This document shows positions 17,701 to 25,261 of a stretch of DNA of 64,000 bases, one piece after another. This DNA comes from Saccharothrix deserti (lineage in GTDB: Bacteria; Actinomycetota; Actinomycetes; Mycobacteriales; Pseudonocardiaceae), in contig NZ_VKAB01000023.1 in assembly GCF_009769385.1 (NCBI RefSeq), forward strand, positions 124,001 to 188,000, written 5' to 3'. The position numbers were made by a program, and so were the translations under genes. Positions within the stretch are counted from its first letter, which is position 1. Every line of letters starts with the position of its first letter. Below the pieces are notes generated by a model. It saw nothing but the letters and a program-made list of their open reading frames with translations. It had not been told where the DNA came from and did not search any database.

Positions 17701-18697
17701 CGACCACCATCGACGCCCACGGGCCGAACCACCGCGGTTCCAGCTCCAGCACCGGGATCGGGACGCCCGCGCCGGTGAGGTCGTCGTCCGGGTCGAGGGC
17801 GCGCACCGCGAGCCGGTGGTTGGGCGTCCCCGGTCCACGGCCGCGCAACCGCACCCGCACGAACTCCGGCCCGCAGTCCTCCCAAAGCCGCTGCGGCAAC
17901 ACCTGCACGACCGCGACCGGCCCCGCCGCACCCCACTGGGCGAGCGCGGCGGCGGCCGTGCCGTTGCTCCACGCCTCGCCGACGCAGTCGCTCACCACCA
18001 GCACCAGCCGCCTGCCCGTCGGGTCGAGCAGTTCGCGCGGCCGGTGCTGGGCCGAGTCGGTCGCGCCGTGCAACGCCATCCGCACACCACGCCCGGTGTC
18101 GCCGTCGAACCGCCAGGTCCGGACGTCCCGGAACGCCCCCAACTGCCGCAGCACCGCCCGGAACTCGGTGATCGTGCGCTCCCACACCACCATCGAGGCG
18201 CTGTCGTCCACCACGAGCGCGAGGTCCAGCCACCGCTCGGCCCCCGGCCGGGTGCGCGGCAGCCACAGCCCCGTGTCGGCGATGTGGTCGGCCGTCGCGG
18301 ACTCGTCCAGCTCGGCGGTCTCGGTCGACGGGACCTTGCGCCGCAACGGCCGCAGCGCACGGCTCAGCGCGGGCACGTCCGGCAACGCGGCCACGGCGGG
18401 ACTGCGCGTCCGCACACCCTCGGCGGCGTCGGCGGCGCCCTGCCCGACCGGCCCGACGCGCAACGCCGCGTGACCGGGCACGACCGGTGGACGTGGCGGC
18501 GTGACCGGAGGACCGAGCGGCTCGCCCGGCGCCGCCGGTTCCCGGTCGGCCCCCGGCGGATCCGGCCGGGAAGCGGGTGTTCCGGGCGCGGCCGGGCCGC
18601 CGGACAGGAACCGGGCCAGCCACAGCACGTCGGCGAGTTCCTCGGCGGTGACGTCCGGGTCTGCGGCGCGGACGAAGTCGACGAGGTCGGGGATCAT
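14720..18697 (-). CDS. SAV_2336/vWA-like - NB-ARC - TPR protein (NLR-like STAND NTPase)
   Basis: This 1325-residue protein has the layout of an animal/plant NLR. Residues 1 to about 490 match the SAV_2336-type N-terminal region. Within it a von Willebrand A-like fold carries the metal-site motif DDSAS near residue 164 (LDLALVVDDSASM). An NB-ARC NTPase follows, with P-loop GFGGMGKTQ near 562 and Walker B-like RWLLVFDGAG. From about 900 on there are repeated 42-residue TPR units (for example LGDFAGAREIDLDVVRRRRE). The start overlaps the MoxR stop (ATGA). It is the last gene of a VMAP-MoxR operon and probably the sensor or effector-control subunit. Similar proteins occur in FxSxx-COOH systems, but no FxsA/FxsB genes are here. 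Confidence 0.88.
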   Translation of the reverse strand: MIPDLVDFVRAADPDVTAEELADVLWLARFLSGGPAAPGTPASRPDPPGADREPAAPGEPLGPPVTPPRPPVVPGHAALRVGPVGQGAADAAEGVRTRSPAVAALPDVPALSRALRPLRRKVPSTETAELDESATADHIADTGLWLPRTRPGAERWLDLALVVDDSASMVVWERTITEFRAVLRQLGAFRDVRTWRFDGDTGRGVRMALHGATDSAQHRPRELLDPTGRRLVLVVSDCVGEAWSNGTAAAALAQWGAAGPVAVVQVLPQRLWEDCGPEFVRVRLRGRGPGTPNHRLAVRALDPDDDLTGAGVPIPVLELEPRWFGPWASMVVDSGTGWFTGAALFTGRMDRPREEPPPAPTADEHLRRFRLRASTTAYRLAVYLACAPLSLPVMRLVQHAMLPSSRPAHLAEVFLSGLLRHTAEDGDDLRFDFQPGVRDELLSELTRHEALQVLSKVSEFVTHRLGSPFDFRALLTEETVDAGSALGPPFAKVARDVLQRLGGRYAEVARRLRVDPTRAEALSRPAHEETGHDLPVRNAEFVGRDDLLDAMRRSLTEETPLVLVGFGGMGKTQLAIEYAHRFRDDYDLVWWVPADDPAVVRASLADLGARMGLPASADVQRTVDGVLEALRTTGRWLLVFDGAGGPGGLRGLLPTDGHVVVTSRSLEWATQAEVLLIGELTRSDSVTLLLGKVSRLTPEEADRVAAVLHDHPLAVRHAAAWLAETDIPADTYVGLLAQQSSEPREPWTVSIRALRSHAPDAAVVLDLCAFFADAPIPIEVLEAGRDLPTPFGDVLGNPVRLRGALEVLDRVALIRAHFAVGRIQVHGLVQHSVRTLLRPEDQPVTMAHARTVLGAANPGEPDEPQNWPRYRALAPHIAAARLVGAQERPARLLVLDHIRHLFAIGDYEGSRALGTDTAEQWRARWGLDEELTLLARRLVANAIRETGHVAEAMALDEDTVRRLTEVFGADHEHTLMAAHGLGADLRASGRFDSAVQLDRTNLDRHRRKWGDNHGRTLRAAINLAVDLRLLGDFAGAREIDLDVVRRRREMYGADDPRTLFATANLVRDLLGLGAYDEALRIQEGVLPTLRSALGPDHNHVLLATRNLVIALRGTGRYAQARATGEENLAACERRLGPHHEYTLAAMMTLCNVLRRTGELEYAQNLGQRAYSAHMDRHPDPWHPFTLASATNLALVWRDIGKVALAHELNRTTLQASRERRGDDHPHTLACAVNVSSDLAALGDHDRASALSATTLPRMARVLGDQHPHTLICAFNSALDHIATGRANGTAEAVAALARRLGTRHPEVVLAAAGRRLACDVEPPPT

Positions 18698-19707
18698 CCG
18701 GGGTTGTCCAGCGGCTGGATGATCCGGTCCACCAGGCGTTCCCTGGTCGCGAGATCGGGCCGGACACCGGACACCGCCAGGTACACCGCGTTGAGCAGCT
18801 GGTCGGTGGCCAGGTCGCCGTGATCGCGGCGCTCCACGAACCGGGCCAGCAGGTCACGGCTCTCCGCCAACGCGTCCTCGCCCAGGTGCCCGGCGACGAT
18901 CTCGGCGAGCTTCTCGGTGTCCGGCGGCTGGATGTTCACCCGCAGGCAGCGGCGCAGCAGGGCGGGCGGGAACTCGCGCTCACCGTTGCTGGTGATCACC
19001 ACCAGCGGGAACGCCCGGCACCGGACCCGGCCGCGGCTGATGGTGGCGAGCCGGCCCGGGTCCTCGGTCATCACCCGCACCTCGGGCTGGTCGTCCGGCA
19101 GCCGGCTCAGCTCCGGGATGTCGAACTCGCCCTCTTCGAACACGTTGAGCAGGTCGTTCGGCAGGTCGATATCGCTCTTGTCCAACTCGTCCACCAGCAG
19201 CACCCGAGGCCGCTCGGCGGGCACGAGGGCCGTGCCGAGCGGACCGAGCCGGACGAACCGGCCGATGTCGGGCGGCCCGTCGGCGCCGCGCAACCCCGCC
19301 TCCTGGAGCCGACCGATCGCGTCGTAGCGGTACAGGGCGTCGGTGAGCTTCGAGTGGCTGCCGATCGGCCAGTAGAGCACCGGCCCCAGCTTCAACTCGT
19401 AGGCGACGCTGAACGCCAGCGTGGACTTGCCCGTGCCGGGTTTGCCGGTGACCAACAGCGGACGCCGCAGGTAGAGCGCCGCGTTCACCATCTCCACCAC
19501 GTCCGGGCTCGGCCGGTACACGCGGGCGCGGTCGATCGCGGCCTGCCTGCCCTTGTTCAGCCGCCGCACGTCCGCCTCGGCCCAGCTCTCCGGCTCGGCG
19601 GCGACCTCACCGTCGAACGCGCGCCAAGGCGGCGGTGGCGGCAGGGTTTCGATGCCGTCGTGGGGCCGTCCGGTACCGCGGTAAACCAGCCAGCGCGAGT
19701 CGGGCAT
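18694..19707 (-). CDS. MoxR-family AAA+ ATPase
   Basis: A 337-residue AAA+ ATPase with Walker A GKPGTGKST (residues 88-96), Walker B VLLVDELDKSD, sensor-1 VVITSNGEREFP and the arginine finger region LLRRCLRVNI. It is the MoxR-type chaperone component that in vWA-MoxR systems remodels or loads the vWA partner. Of two nearby starts (ATG AAG ATG) I took the second at 19707, because the GAAGGGA ribosome site touches the first but is 6 bases from the second. It follows the VMAP gene by 29 bases and overlaps the next gene by 4 bases. Confidence 0.9.
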   Translation of the reverse strand: MPDSRWLVYRGTGRPHDGIETLPPPPPWRAFDGEVAAEPESWAEADVRRLNKGRQAAIDRARVYRPSPDVVEMVNAALYLRRPLLVTGKPGTGKSTLAFSVAYELKLGPVLYWPIGSHSKLTDALYRYDAIGRLQEAGLRGADGPPDIGRFVRLGPLGTALVPAERPRVLLVDELDKSDIDLPNDLLNVFEEGEFDIPELSRLPDDQPEVRVMTEDPGRLATISRGRVRCRAFPLVVITSNGEREFPPALLRRCLRVNIQPPDTEKLAEIVAGHLGEDALAESRDLLARFVERRDHGDLATDQLLNAVYLAVSGVRPDLATRERLVDRIIQPLDNPG

Positions 19708-19736
19708 CTTCATTCCCTTCAACGAGGCGCGCGCAT

Positions 19737-21203
19737 TCAGCGGGGCGCACGCAGCCAACCGGTGCGCGTGAATGATTCGGGAATGCGATCGGCGTCATCC
19801 CACAGCAGAGTGATGTGTTCCCCCAATCGCGCTTGCGCGCGGTTCTTCCGACCGGCTTGCCTGCGCAACCGCAGCACGTGCTCGGGCAGCCGGTCGAGCC
19901 CGGTGGATTCGAGCAGCCGGCCGATCTCCTCCTCGAACCACGCGGACAGCGCCGGCTCGCGGCACCACACGACGATCGGCACGCCCGCGTAGAGCGTGGC
20001 GGTCAACTCGTCCCACGCGAGGCTCGTGTGCACGGCGGGCGGCTCGGACATCACCACCGCGACCGGCGCGTCACCCAGCACGAGTTCGGCGAACAGGCTG
20101 TCCGGGCTCGTCTCGGGCTTGTCACGCAGCCAGTGCACGCTCGCCGGGTCGAGCCGGCCGCTGTTGGCGGTGAGCCACCGCCACTTGCGGCGCCACCGGC
20201 CGCGCAGGTCGTCACGGCGCATCCGGTCGAGGCTGCGGACCACCACCGGCTGGCTGGTGCCGAGCCGGTGCGGGAACACCTCGTCCACCTGCCACTGGTC
20301 GATCGGGTGGTGCACCAGGTCGCGGGGCACGACGAACTCGAGGGTCAGCTCCTCCATGTCGGTGTCCGCGACCACGTGCGCCCGGCGCACCAGGTCCACC
20401 ACGTGGCCCGCGACTTCGGCGAGCGTGCGCGGCACGTCGTCGCGGAACAGCACCTCGTCCGGCCTGCCGGGCTGTTGGAGCCACGCCGACATCAGGTACC
20501 GGTCCTGGTCGACGCCGTCCGGTTGCAGTTGCAGCACCACGTAACCGGGCGGGTTGTCCACCGGCCGCGCCCGGGACGTCGCGCACAGCTCGAGCAACTC
20601 GGGCCGGCGCAGGCCCAGCCGCGTGCCGACGCCGTGCAGCCAGCCGTGCCCCGGCGCGTGCAGGCCCTCGACGTGGTGGGCGAGGCGGTCGACGAAGGTG
20701 AACAGCGGCGGCACACCGCCGGCCCCGACCGCCAGTTCCAGGCGCTCGACCAGGTCCACCACGTCGGTCCAGTCGGAGACCGCGTTCCACCAGAACGACG
20801 ACGTGGCCTGCCGGAAGGCCATCCCGAGCGGTCGCGGGTCAAGGTCCGCGAGCAGCGCGACCAGGCGCCGGTGCTCGGCCGCGGTCAGCAGCCGGTCCGG
20901 GAACAGGCTCTCCAGCAGCTCGTCCAGCCGGGCCATGGGTCGGCTGCCCTGGTGGAACACGCGGACCACCTCGACCAGCCCGGCGAGACCGCCCTCGTGC
21001 TCCAGGCACGCCGTCAGCAGCGACCACACGTCGTGGCGCGCGTCGGCGTGCCGGGGGAACGAGAATGCGGCGAGATGCGTCCGCACCAATTCGGACACGT
21101 ACAGCTCGCGCGAGTCCTTGTCGCGCATACCGGGCAGCTGGAGGAACGCGTCGCACAGCTTGCCGTGTTCCGCCACGGACAACGCGCGTTCCCGCCAGAC
21201 CAC
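19737..21203 (-). CDS. VMAP-type protein (EAD2 - VMAP-M0 - VMAP-C)
   Basis: The 488-residue product looks like a vWA-MoxR-associated protein. Residues about 5-100 resemble effector-associated domain 2 (LCDAFLQLPGMRDKDSRELY, then a CLEHEGGLAGLVEVVRVFH helix). Residues about 100-165 resemble the VMAP-M0 linker (LTAAEHRRLVALLADLDPRP). The remainder, from about 235 on, resembles the VMAP-C domain (VVLQLQPDGVDQDRYLMSAW). No trypsin, caspase or other catalytic domain is fused, unlike many relatives. Start GTG 21203 has GAGGGGG about 5 bases upstream. It leads the three-gene operon. Domain names are from memory of these families, not a search. Confidence 0.8.
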   Translation of the reverse strand: MVWRERALSVAEHGKLCDAFLQLPGMRDKDSRELYVSELVRTHLAAFSFPRHADARHDVWSLLTACLEHEGGLAGLVEVVRVFHQGSRPMARLDELLESLFPDRLLTAAEHRRLVALLADLDPRPLGMAFRQATSSFWWNAVSDWTDVVDLVERLELAVGAGGVPPLFTFVDRLAHHVEGLHAPGHGWLHGVGTRLGLRRPELLELCATSRARPVDNPPGYVVLQLQPDGVDQDRYLMSAWLQQPGRPDEVLFRDDVPRTLAEVAGHVVDLVRRAHVVADTDMEELTLEFVVPRDLVHHPIDQWQVDEVFPHRLGTSQPVVVRSLDRMRRDDLRGRWRRKWRWLTANSGRLDPASVHWLRDKPETSPDSLFAELVLGDAPVAVVMSEPPAVHTSLAWDELTATLYAGVPIVVWCREPALSAWFEEEIGRLLESTGLDRLPEHVLRLRRQAGRKNRAQARLGEHITLLWDDADRIPESFTRTGWLRAPR

Positions 21204-21360
21204 CGAGCCCCCTCGAATCCGGATAAACACAGCAGATCGCACGGCATCCGGAAAGACAACACCCCGGCCTGATGTGCCGCCGGACGGAGTACGTGCGGAA
21301 ACCGCAATTCTGCGTGGAACGGGATTAGCGCGATTAGCCGCGCGCCGGAGCCTCAGCTCA

Positions 21361-21404
21361 GCGAGACGGGGCACCCCCGAACGTTCAGGGATGCCCCGTC
21401 TCGC
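21361..21404 (-). terminator. Terminator of the aldo/keto reductase gene
   Basis: GCGAGACGGGGCA and CCC on one arm (21361-21377) pair with GGG and TGCCCCGTCTCGC (21388-21404). There is one C-A mismatch and a 10-base loop. It lies between the reductase and the VMAP gene, both on the minus strand, so it should insulate the conflict operon. The VMAP promoter must then lie in 21204-21360; no clear -10/-35 pair stands out there. Confidence 0.85.
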
Positions 21405-21439
21405 GCCGCGACCTTGCTGAAGGCCTGGCCGGAGAACGC

Positions 21440-22432
21440 TTACCAGGCGTACGCCTCCGGCGCGGGGTTGCTGCCGTTCGGGCCCGGCGCCGGGAAGAGC
21501 TCGTCCAGCTTGGCCAGGGTGTCGGCGTCCAGCTTGATCTCGGTCGACCGGAGCGACCCGTCCAGCTGGTCGAGGGTGCGCGGTCCGATGATCGGAGACG
21601 TCACGCCCTCCTGGTGCAGCAGCCACGCCACGCCGACGTGGGCCGGGTCCTCACCGAGGTCGGCGGCCAGCTTCTCGTACGCCTCGATGGCGTCCCGGTG
21701 CTTCTCCAGCGACTGGAGGCTGCGGCCGCTGGTGCCGCGCACCGCGGCGCCCTCACGTTGCTTGCGCAGCACGCCACCGAGCAGACCGCCGCCCAGCGGC
21801 GACCACGGGATGACGCCGACGCCGTAGTGCCGCGCGGCGGGCAGGACTTCCAGTTCCACGAACCGGTTGACCAGGTTGTAGATCGACTGCTCGCTGACCA
21901 GGCCGAGGAAGTGACGGGTGCGCGCGGCCTCCTGCGCCTGCGCGATGTGCCACCCGGCGAAGTTGGACGACCCGAAGTAGATCACCTTCCCCTGCTGCCG
22001 CAGCACGGAAAAGGCTTCCCAGATCTCGTCCCACGGGGTGTCGCGGTCGACGTGGTGCATCTGGAACAGGTCGATGTAGTCGGTCTGCAACCGCTTCAGC
22101 GACGCGTCCGCCGCACGCCGGATGTGCAGGGCGGACAGCCGCTTCTCGTTCGGCCAGTCCCCCATGTCGCCGTACAGCTTGGTGGCGAGCACGGTCTTCT
22201 CCCGCCGCCCACCGCCCTGCGCGAACCACCGACCGATGATCTTCTCGGTGATGCCCTCCCCCCGCTGCCACCCGTAGACGTCAGCGGTGTCGAAGAAGTT
22301 GATGCCGTGCTCGTGGGCCCGGTCCATGATCGTGTGGCTGTCGTCCTCGGACGTCTCCGGCCCGAAGTTCATCGTCCCCAGGCACAGGCGGGACACGGAC
22401 AGGCCGGAACGGCCGAGCTGGGTGTACTCCAT
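21440..22432 (-). CDS. Aldo/keto reductase
   Basis: This 330-residue NADPH-dependent oxidoreductase has the aldo/keto reductase TIM-barrel motifs. It begins MEYTQLGRSGLSVSRLCLG; the catalytic Asp48 and Tyr53 lie in FFDTADVYG. A Lys in LATKLYG and a His in FQMHHVD complete the tetrad. The C-terminal cofactor region SPIIGPRTLDQLD is present. It resembles YajO/YhdN-like general reductases. I chose the ATG at 22432 rather than a GTG three codons upstream because the family start aligns there. The physiological substrate is unknown; a terminator follows. Confidence 0.92.
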   Translation of the reverse strand: MEYTQLGRSGLSVSRLCLGTMNFGPETSEDDSHTIMDRAHEHGINFFDTADVYGWQRGEGITEKIIGRWFAQGGGRREKTVLATKLYGDMGDWPNEKRLSALHIRRAADASLKRLQTDYIDLFQMHHVDRDTPWDEIWEAFSVLRQQGKVIYFGSSNFAGWHIAQAQEAARTRHFLGLVSEQSIYNLVNRFVELEVLPAARHYGVGVIPWSPLGGGLLGGVLRKQREGAAVRGTSGRSLQSLEKHRDAIEAYEKLAADLGEDPAHVGVAWLLHQEGVTSPIIGPRTLDQLDGSLRSTEIKLDADTLAKLDELFPAPGPNGSNPAPEAYAW

Positions 22433-22693
22433 ACCGACCACCCTGCCTCAACCCGACCACGTTCGGCCAACAGCCGACAGCGAACAGCCAACACCGACCG
22501 GACGTCTCACCACGTCGACCACTCGGATCCGGGGACGGAGTCCCGCTTGACGTCCCAGATCCCCATGACCCGAGATTCCCGTCCCCTCGGCGTTCGCAAA
22601 ATCGTTCCGCCGCAACGATCTCGAGGTTAAGATCCGCGCGAACACTGCTCAGGCAGGCACGAGAGCTGTGCGTGAAGGCTGGGGGAGGCCTGC

Positions 22694-24097
22694 ATGGGGG
22701 GAGTTGCGCCCGACCGCGTCGTGCCACGTGACGGGGTCGCCCTGCCGCACGCCGTGCTGCTCCTGCTCGCCGCGATCGCCGCCGCCGTCGTCGCCCAGGG
22801 CGGCTACTACCTGCCCGGCCGGGTCTTCACCGCCGCACTGGCCGCGTTCGCCCTGGTCCTGGCTCTGCGCAACCGTCCGGTCGGCGTCGGTTTCCTGCCC
22901 TTGGCGTGCGCCGGGTTCGCCGCGTGGGCCGTCCTGCGGGCGGTCCTGAACGGCAGTTTCCCCAACGCCCTGCCCACGGTCGCGGCCGTCGCCTGCCTGG
23001 CTGCGGCGGCACTCGTGGCCCAGCACGCCGACGCCAGGCAACGGGAGCTGTGCGCTTCGGTGGTCGTCGGCGTCGGTGTGCTGGTGGCGCTGACCGGCTG
23101 GGCCGCCGTCGTGTGGCGGATCCCGTCGTGGTCGGTCGTCGCCGACGGCCTGGCCCGCGCCGCCTCGACCCTCACCTACCCCAACGCCGCCGCCGCGTTG
23201 CTCGCCGCGCTCGCCGTCCTCGCGCTCGCCCTGAACACCGCCCGCCCGGACTCGTTGCCGTTGACCGGCGCGGTGTACGCGCTGATGGTCGGTGTCGGCG
23301 CGACGCTCAGCCGCGCCGGTCTCCTCGCACTGCTCGCGGGTCTGGTGGCGCTGGCCGTGTTCGCCGGCGTCCGCCCGACCCTGCGGCACGCCGGCCCGGC
23401 CGGTCTCGGCGCGCTCGTCGCCTTCGGCGCGCTGGCCCCGTCGTTCCCGGTGTCGGAACCCGGCCAGACCGGCCTGGCGGTGCTCGGGCTCGTCATCGGC
23501 CTGGCGGTCACCCTGGGACTCAGCCGCGCGGGCGCGGTGTTCCGGCTGTCCGGCGTGGTGGTCGGGTTCGCCGTCGCCGCGATCGGCGCGCTCCTCGTCT
23601 ACCGCCGCAGCCTCACCGCGCTGCTCGAAGGCCGGATCTCGACGAGCTCACCGGACCGCACCGGCGCGACGGGTGCGGCACTGGACCACGTCGCCGCGCA
23701 GCCGTTGGCGGGCACGGGACCGGGCCGCGGGTGGTTCGTGTTCACCGCGCCCACCGGCGAGGTCCGCGTCATGCGGTACGTGCACAACGAGTACCTCCAA
23801 GTGCTGGTCGAACTGGGCGCGATCGGCCTCGGCCTGCTGCTGCTGGTCCTGGTGGCGCTGGCCGTCACGGTCTGGCGCGGCCGGGCGGACGTCCCGCGAC
23901 CGCTGTGGGCCGGAGCCGCCGCCGCGCTGGTCGTCCTGCTCGTGCACAGCGGCTTCGACTTCCTCTGGCACCTGCCCGTGATCGTCCTGGCCGCCGGACT
24001 GCTCACCGGCCTGGCCGCGCCGGCGGCCGACGGCCCGCCCCATGAACCCGCTGCGGGAACACACCCCGATGCAGTGGAAGCAAAGGAGAAACCGTGA
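22694..24097 (+). CDS. O-antigen ligase (Wzy_C)-like membrane protein
   Basis: A 467-residue polytopic membrane protein with about 11-12 hydrophobic helices. The Wzy_C-type extracytoplasmic loop shows TGPGRGWFVFTAP and VMRYVHNEYLQVLVELGAIG, where the H-N-E-Y segment is the hallmark of O-antigen ligases and polymerases. In a Gram-positive actinomycete the acceptor would be a cell-wall glycan or glycoprotein rather than LPS; that is inference. The ATG is preceded by GGGGGAGG about 8 bases upstream. Its stop overlaps the next gene's GTG (GTGA), coupling it to a small secreted protein. Confidence 0.85.
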   Translation: MGGVAPDRVVPRDGVALPHAVLLLLAAIAAAVVAQGGYYLPGRVFTAALAAFALVLALRNRPVGVGFLPLACAGFAAWAVLRAVLNGSFPNALPTVAAVACLAAAALVAQHADARQRELCASVVVGVGVLVALTGWAAVVWRIPSWSVVADGLARAASTLTYPNAAAALLAALAVLALALNTARPDSLPLTGAVYALMVGVGATLSRAGLLALLAGLVALAVFAGVRPTLRHAGPAGLGALVAFGALAPSFPVSEPGQTGLAVLGLVIGLAVTLGLSRAGAVFRLSGVVVGFAVAAIGALLVYRRSLTALLEGRISTSSPDRTGATGAALDHVAAQPLAGTGPGRGWFVFTAPTGEVRVMRYVHNEYLQVLVELGAIGLGLLLLVLVALAVTVWRGRADVPRPLWAGAAAALVVLLVHSGFDFLWHLPVIVLAAGLLTGLAAPAADGPPHEPAAGTHPDAVEAKEKP

Positions 24098-24543
24098 AAC
24101 TCCCATCGATCCGCGCCATCCGGCCGGCCAAGGCCGCGGCGGTCCTCGCCGTCGTCGCCGGTGCGATCTTCGCGTCCGTGCTGCCCTCCAGCGCCGACGT
24201 GAGCGCCCAGTCCCCGTCGCAGTCCGGTATCCGCGTCCAGTCACCGGCTGAACGACTGGCACGCGGTGCGGCGGTAAGAGTCGAGACGACGGTCGTCTGC
24301 GCGCCGGGTTCGTACGCCTACGTCAACGTGCGGCTCACCCAGCGCGTCGGGCCCGGCATCGCGAGCGGCGGCGCCAGCACGCAGGTCTCGAACTGCACCG
24401 GGAGCCTCCAGTCGGTGTTCCTCTCCGTGCACGCGGAGGAGCACCCGTTCCGGGCGGGCACGGCCTTCGCCAGCGCTTACCTGAGCGGCCCGTACCCCGG
24501 CTCGGTCACCGACGACCGCGAGATCGCGATCGTCAACCCGTGA
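24094..24543 (+). CDS. Small secreted hypothetical protein coupled to the O-antigen-ligase-like gene
   Basis: The 149-residue product has a clear signal peptide: basic MKLPSIRAIRPAK, a hydrophobic AAAVLAVVAGAIFASVL core and likely cleavage after PSSA near residue 33. The mature part is about 115 residues with two cysteines (VVCAPG and VSNCTG), likely disulfide-bonded, in a beta-rich sequence (YAYVNVRLTQRVG). I do not recognise the family. It starts at a GTG that overlaps the preceding stop, so its synthesis is tied to the membrane protein; it may be an exported partner or substrate. A terminator follows at once. Confidence 0.8.
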   Translation: MKLPSIRAIRPAKAAAVLAVVAGAIFASVLPSSADVSAQSPSQSGIRVQSPAERLARGAAVRVETTVVCAPGSYAYVNVRLTQRVGPGIASGGASTQVSNCTGSLQSVFLSVHAEEHPFRAGTAFASAYLSGPYPGSVTDDREIAIVNP

Positions 24544-24549
24544 GTCGAC

Positions 24550-24583
24550 GGGGTGGGGCTCACCGACCGGTGAGCCCCACCCC
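24550..24583. terminator. Bidirectional terminator overlapping the response-regulator stop codon
   Basis: A perfect 15-base-pair stem (24550-24564 with 24569-24583) and 4-base loop begins GGGGTGGGGCTCACC. It sits 7 bases after the secreted-protein stop and spans the end of the convergent response-regulator gene, whose stop is at 24560. It can serve both transcripts. Confidence 0.85.
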
Positions 24584-25261
24584 GGCCCCTGCATCAACCG
24601 CAGTCACCGGGCACCGGGCACCGGGCACGACCAACCCGAACTCGTAGGCCGCGATCACGGCCTGCACCCGGTCCCGCAGCCCGAGCTTGCTCAGCACGTT
24701 GCTGACGTGCGTCTTCACCGTGTGCTCGGTGACCACCATGGCCCGCGCGATCTCCGCGTTGGACATCCCCCGCGCGATCAACGCCAACGTCTCCTGCTCC
24801 CGAGCCGTCAACGCGGGCACCCGCACCGCGGCACGGTCGGCGGAGCCGGCGGAGGTGAACCGGGCGATCAGCTTCCGCGTCACCGACGGCGCGAGCAGCG
24901 ACTCACCACCCGCGATCACCCGGACCGCGTGCGCCAGGTCGTCCCGGCGCACGTCCTTGAGCAGGAACCCGCTGGCACCGGCCTTCAACGCGTCGTACAC
25001 GTACTCGTCCACGTCGAACGTCGTCAGCATCAGCACCTTCGTCTCCGCGCTGACCTCCCGCGCCGCCTCGATCCCGTTCACCCCGGGCATCCGGATGTCC
25101 AGCAGCACCACGTCCGGCCGGAACTCCCGCACCGCCGCGATCGCCGCCGCACCGTCGCCGACCTCCGCGACCACCTCGATGTCCGGCTGCGCGTCGAGGA
25201 TCATGGCGAACCCCGCGCGCACCAACTCCTGGTCGTCGGCGACCACCACCCGGATGCTCAT
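24560..25261 (-). CDS. NarL/FixJ-type response regulator
   Basis: A 233-residue two-component regulator. The receiver domain carries the acidic pair in VVVADDQELVRAG and phosphoacceptor Asp55 in VVLLDIRMPG, with LTTFD and LLKDV in the usual places. A LuxR-type HTH follows (LTAREQETLALIARGMSNAE, then VKTHVSNVLSKLGL). The C-terminus extends about 25 residues beyond the HTH and is encoded partly within the terminator stem. Its ATG overlaps the histidine-kinase stop by 4 bases. Likely targets include its own operon; none can be read directly. Confidence 0.95.
   Translation of the reverse strand: MSIRVVVADDQELVRAGFAMILDAQPDIEVVAEVGDGAAAIAAVREFRPDVVLLDIRMPGVNGIEAAREVSAETKVLMLTTFDVDEYVYDALKAGASGFLLKDVRRDDLAHAVRVIAGGESLLAPSVTRKLIARFTSAGSADRAAVRVPALTAREQETLALIARGMSNAEIARAMVVTEHTVKTHVSNVLSKLGLRDRVQAVIAAYEFGLVVPGARCPVTAVDAGAGVGLTGR

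Noticed and set aside
15080..18823. Long plus-strand frame opposite the NB-ARC/TPR gene
   Set aside because: Shadow frame of a high-GC gene; the minus strand carries P-loop and TPR motifs and overlaps MoxR by ATGA.
14720..21203. FxSxx-COOH peptide maturation system
   Set aside because: The TPR protein resembles FxsT-like proteins, but no FxsA precursor ending in FxSxx and no FxsB radical-SAM gene are present. VMAP and MoxR instead point to a vWA-MoxR system.
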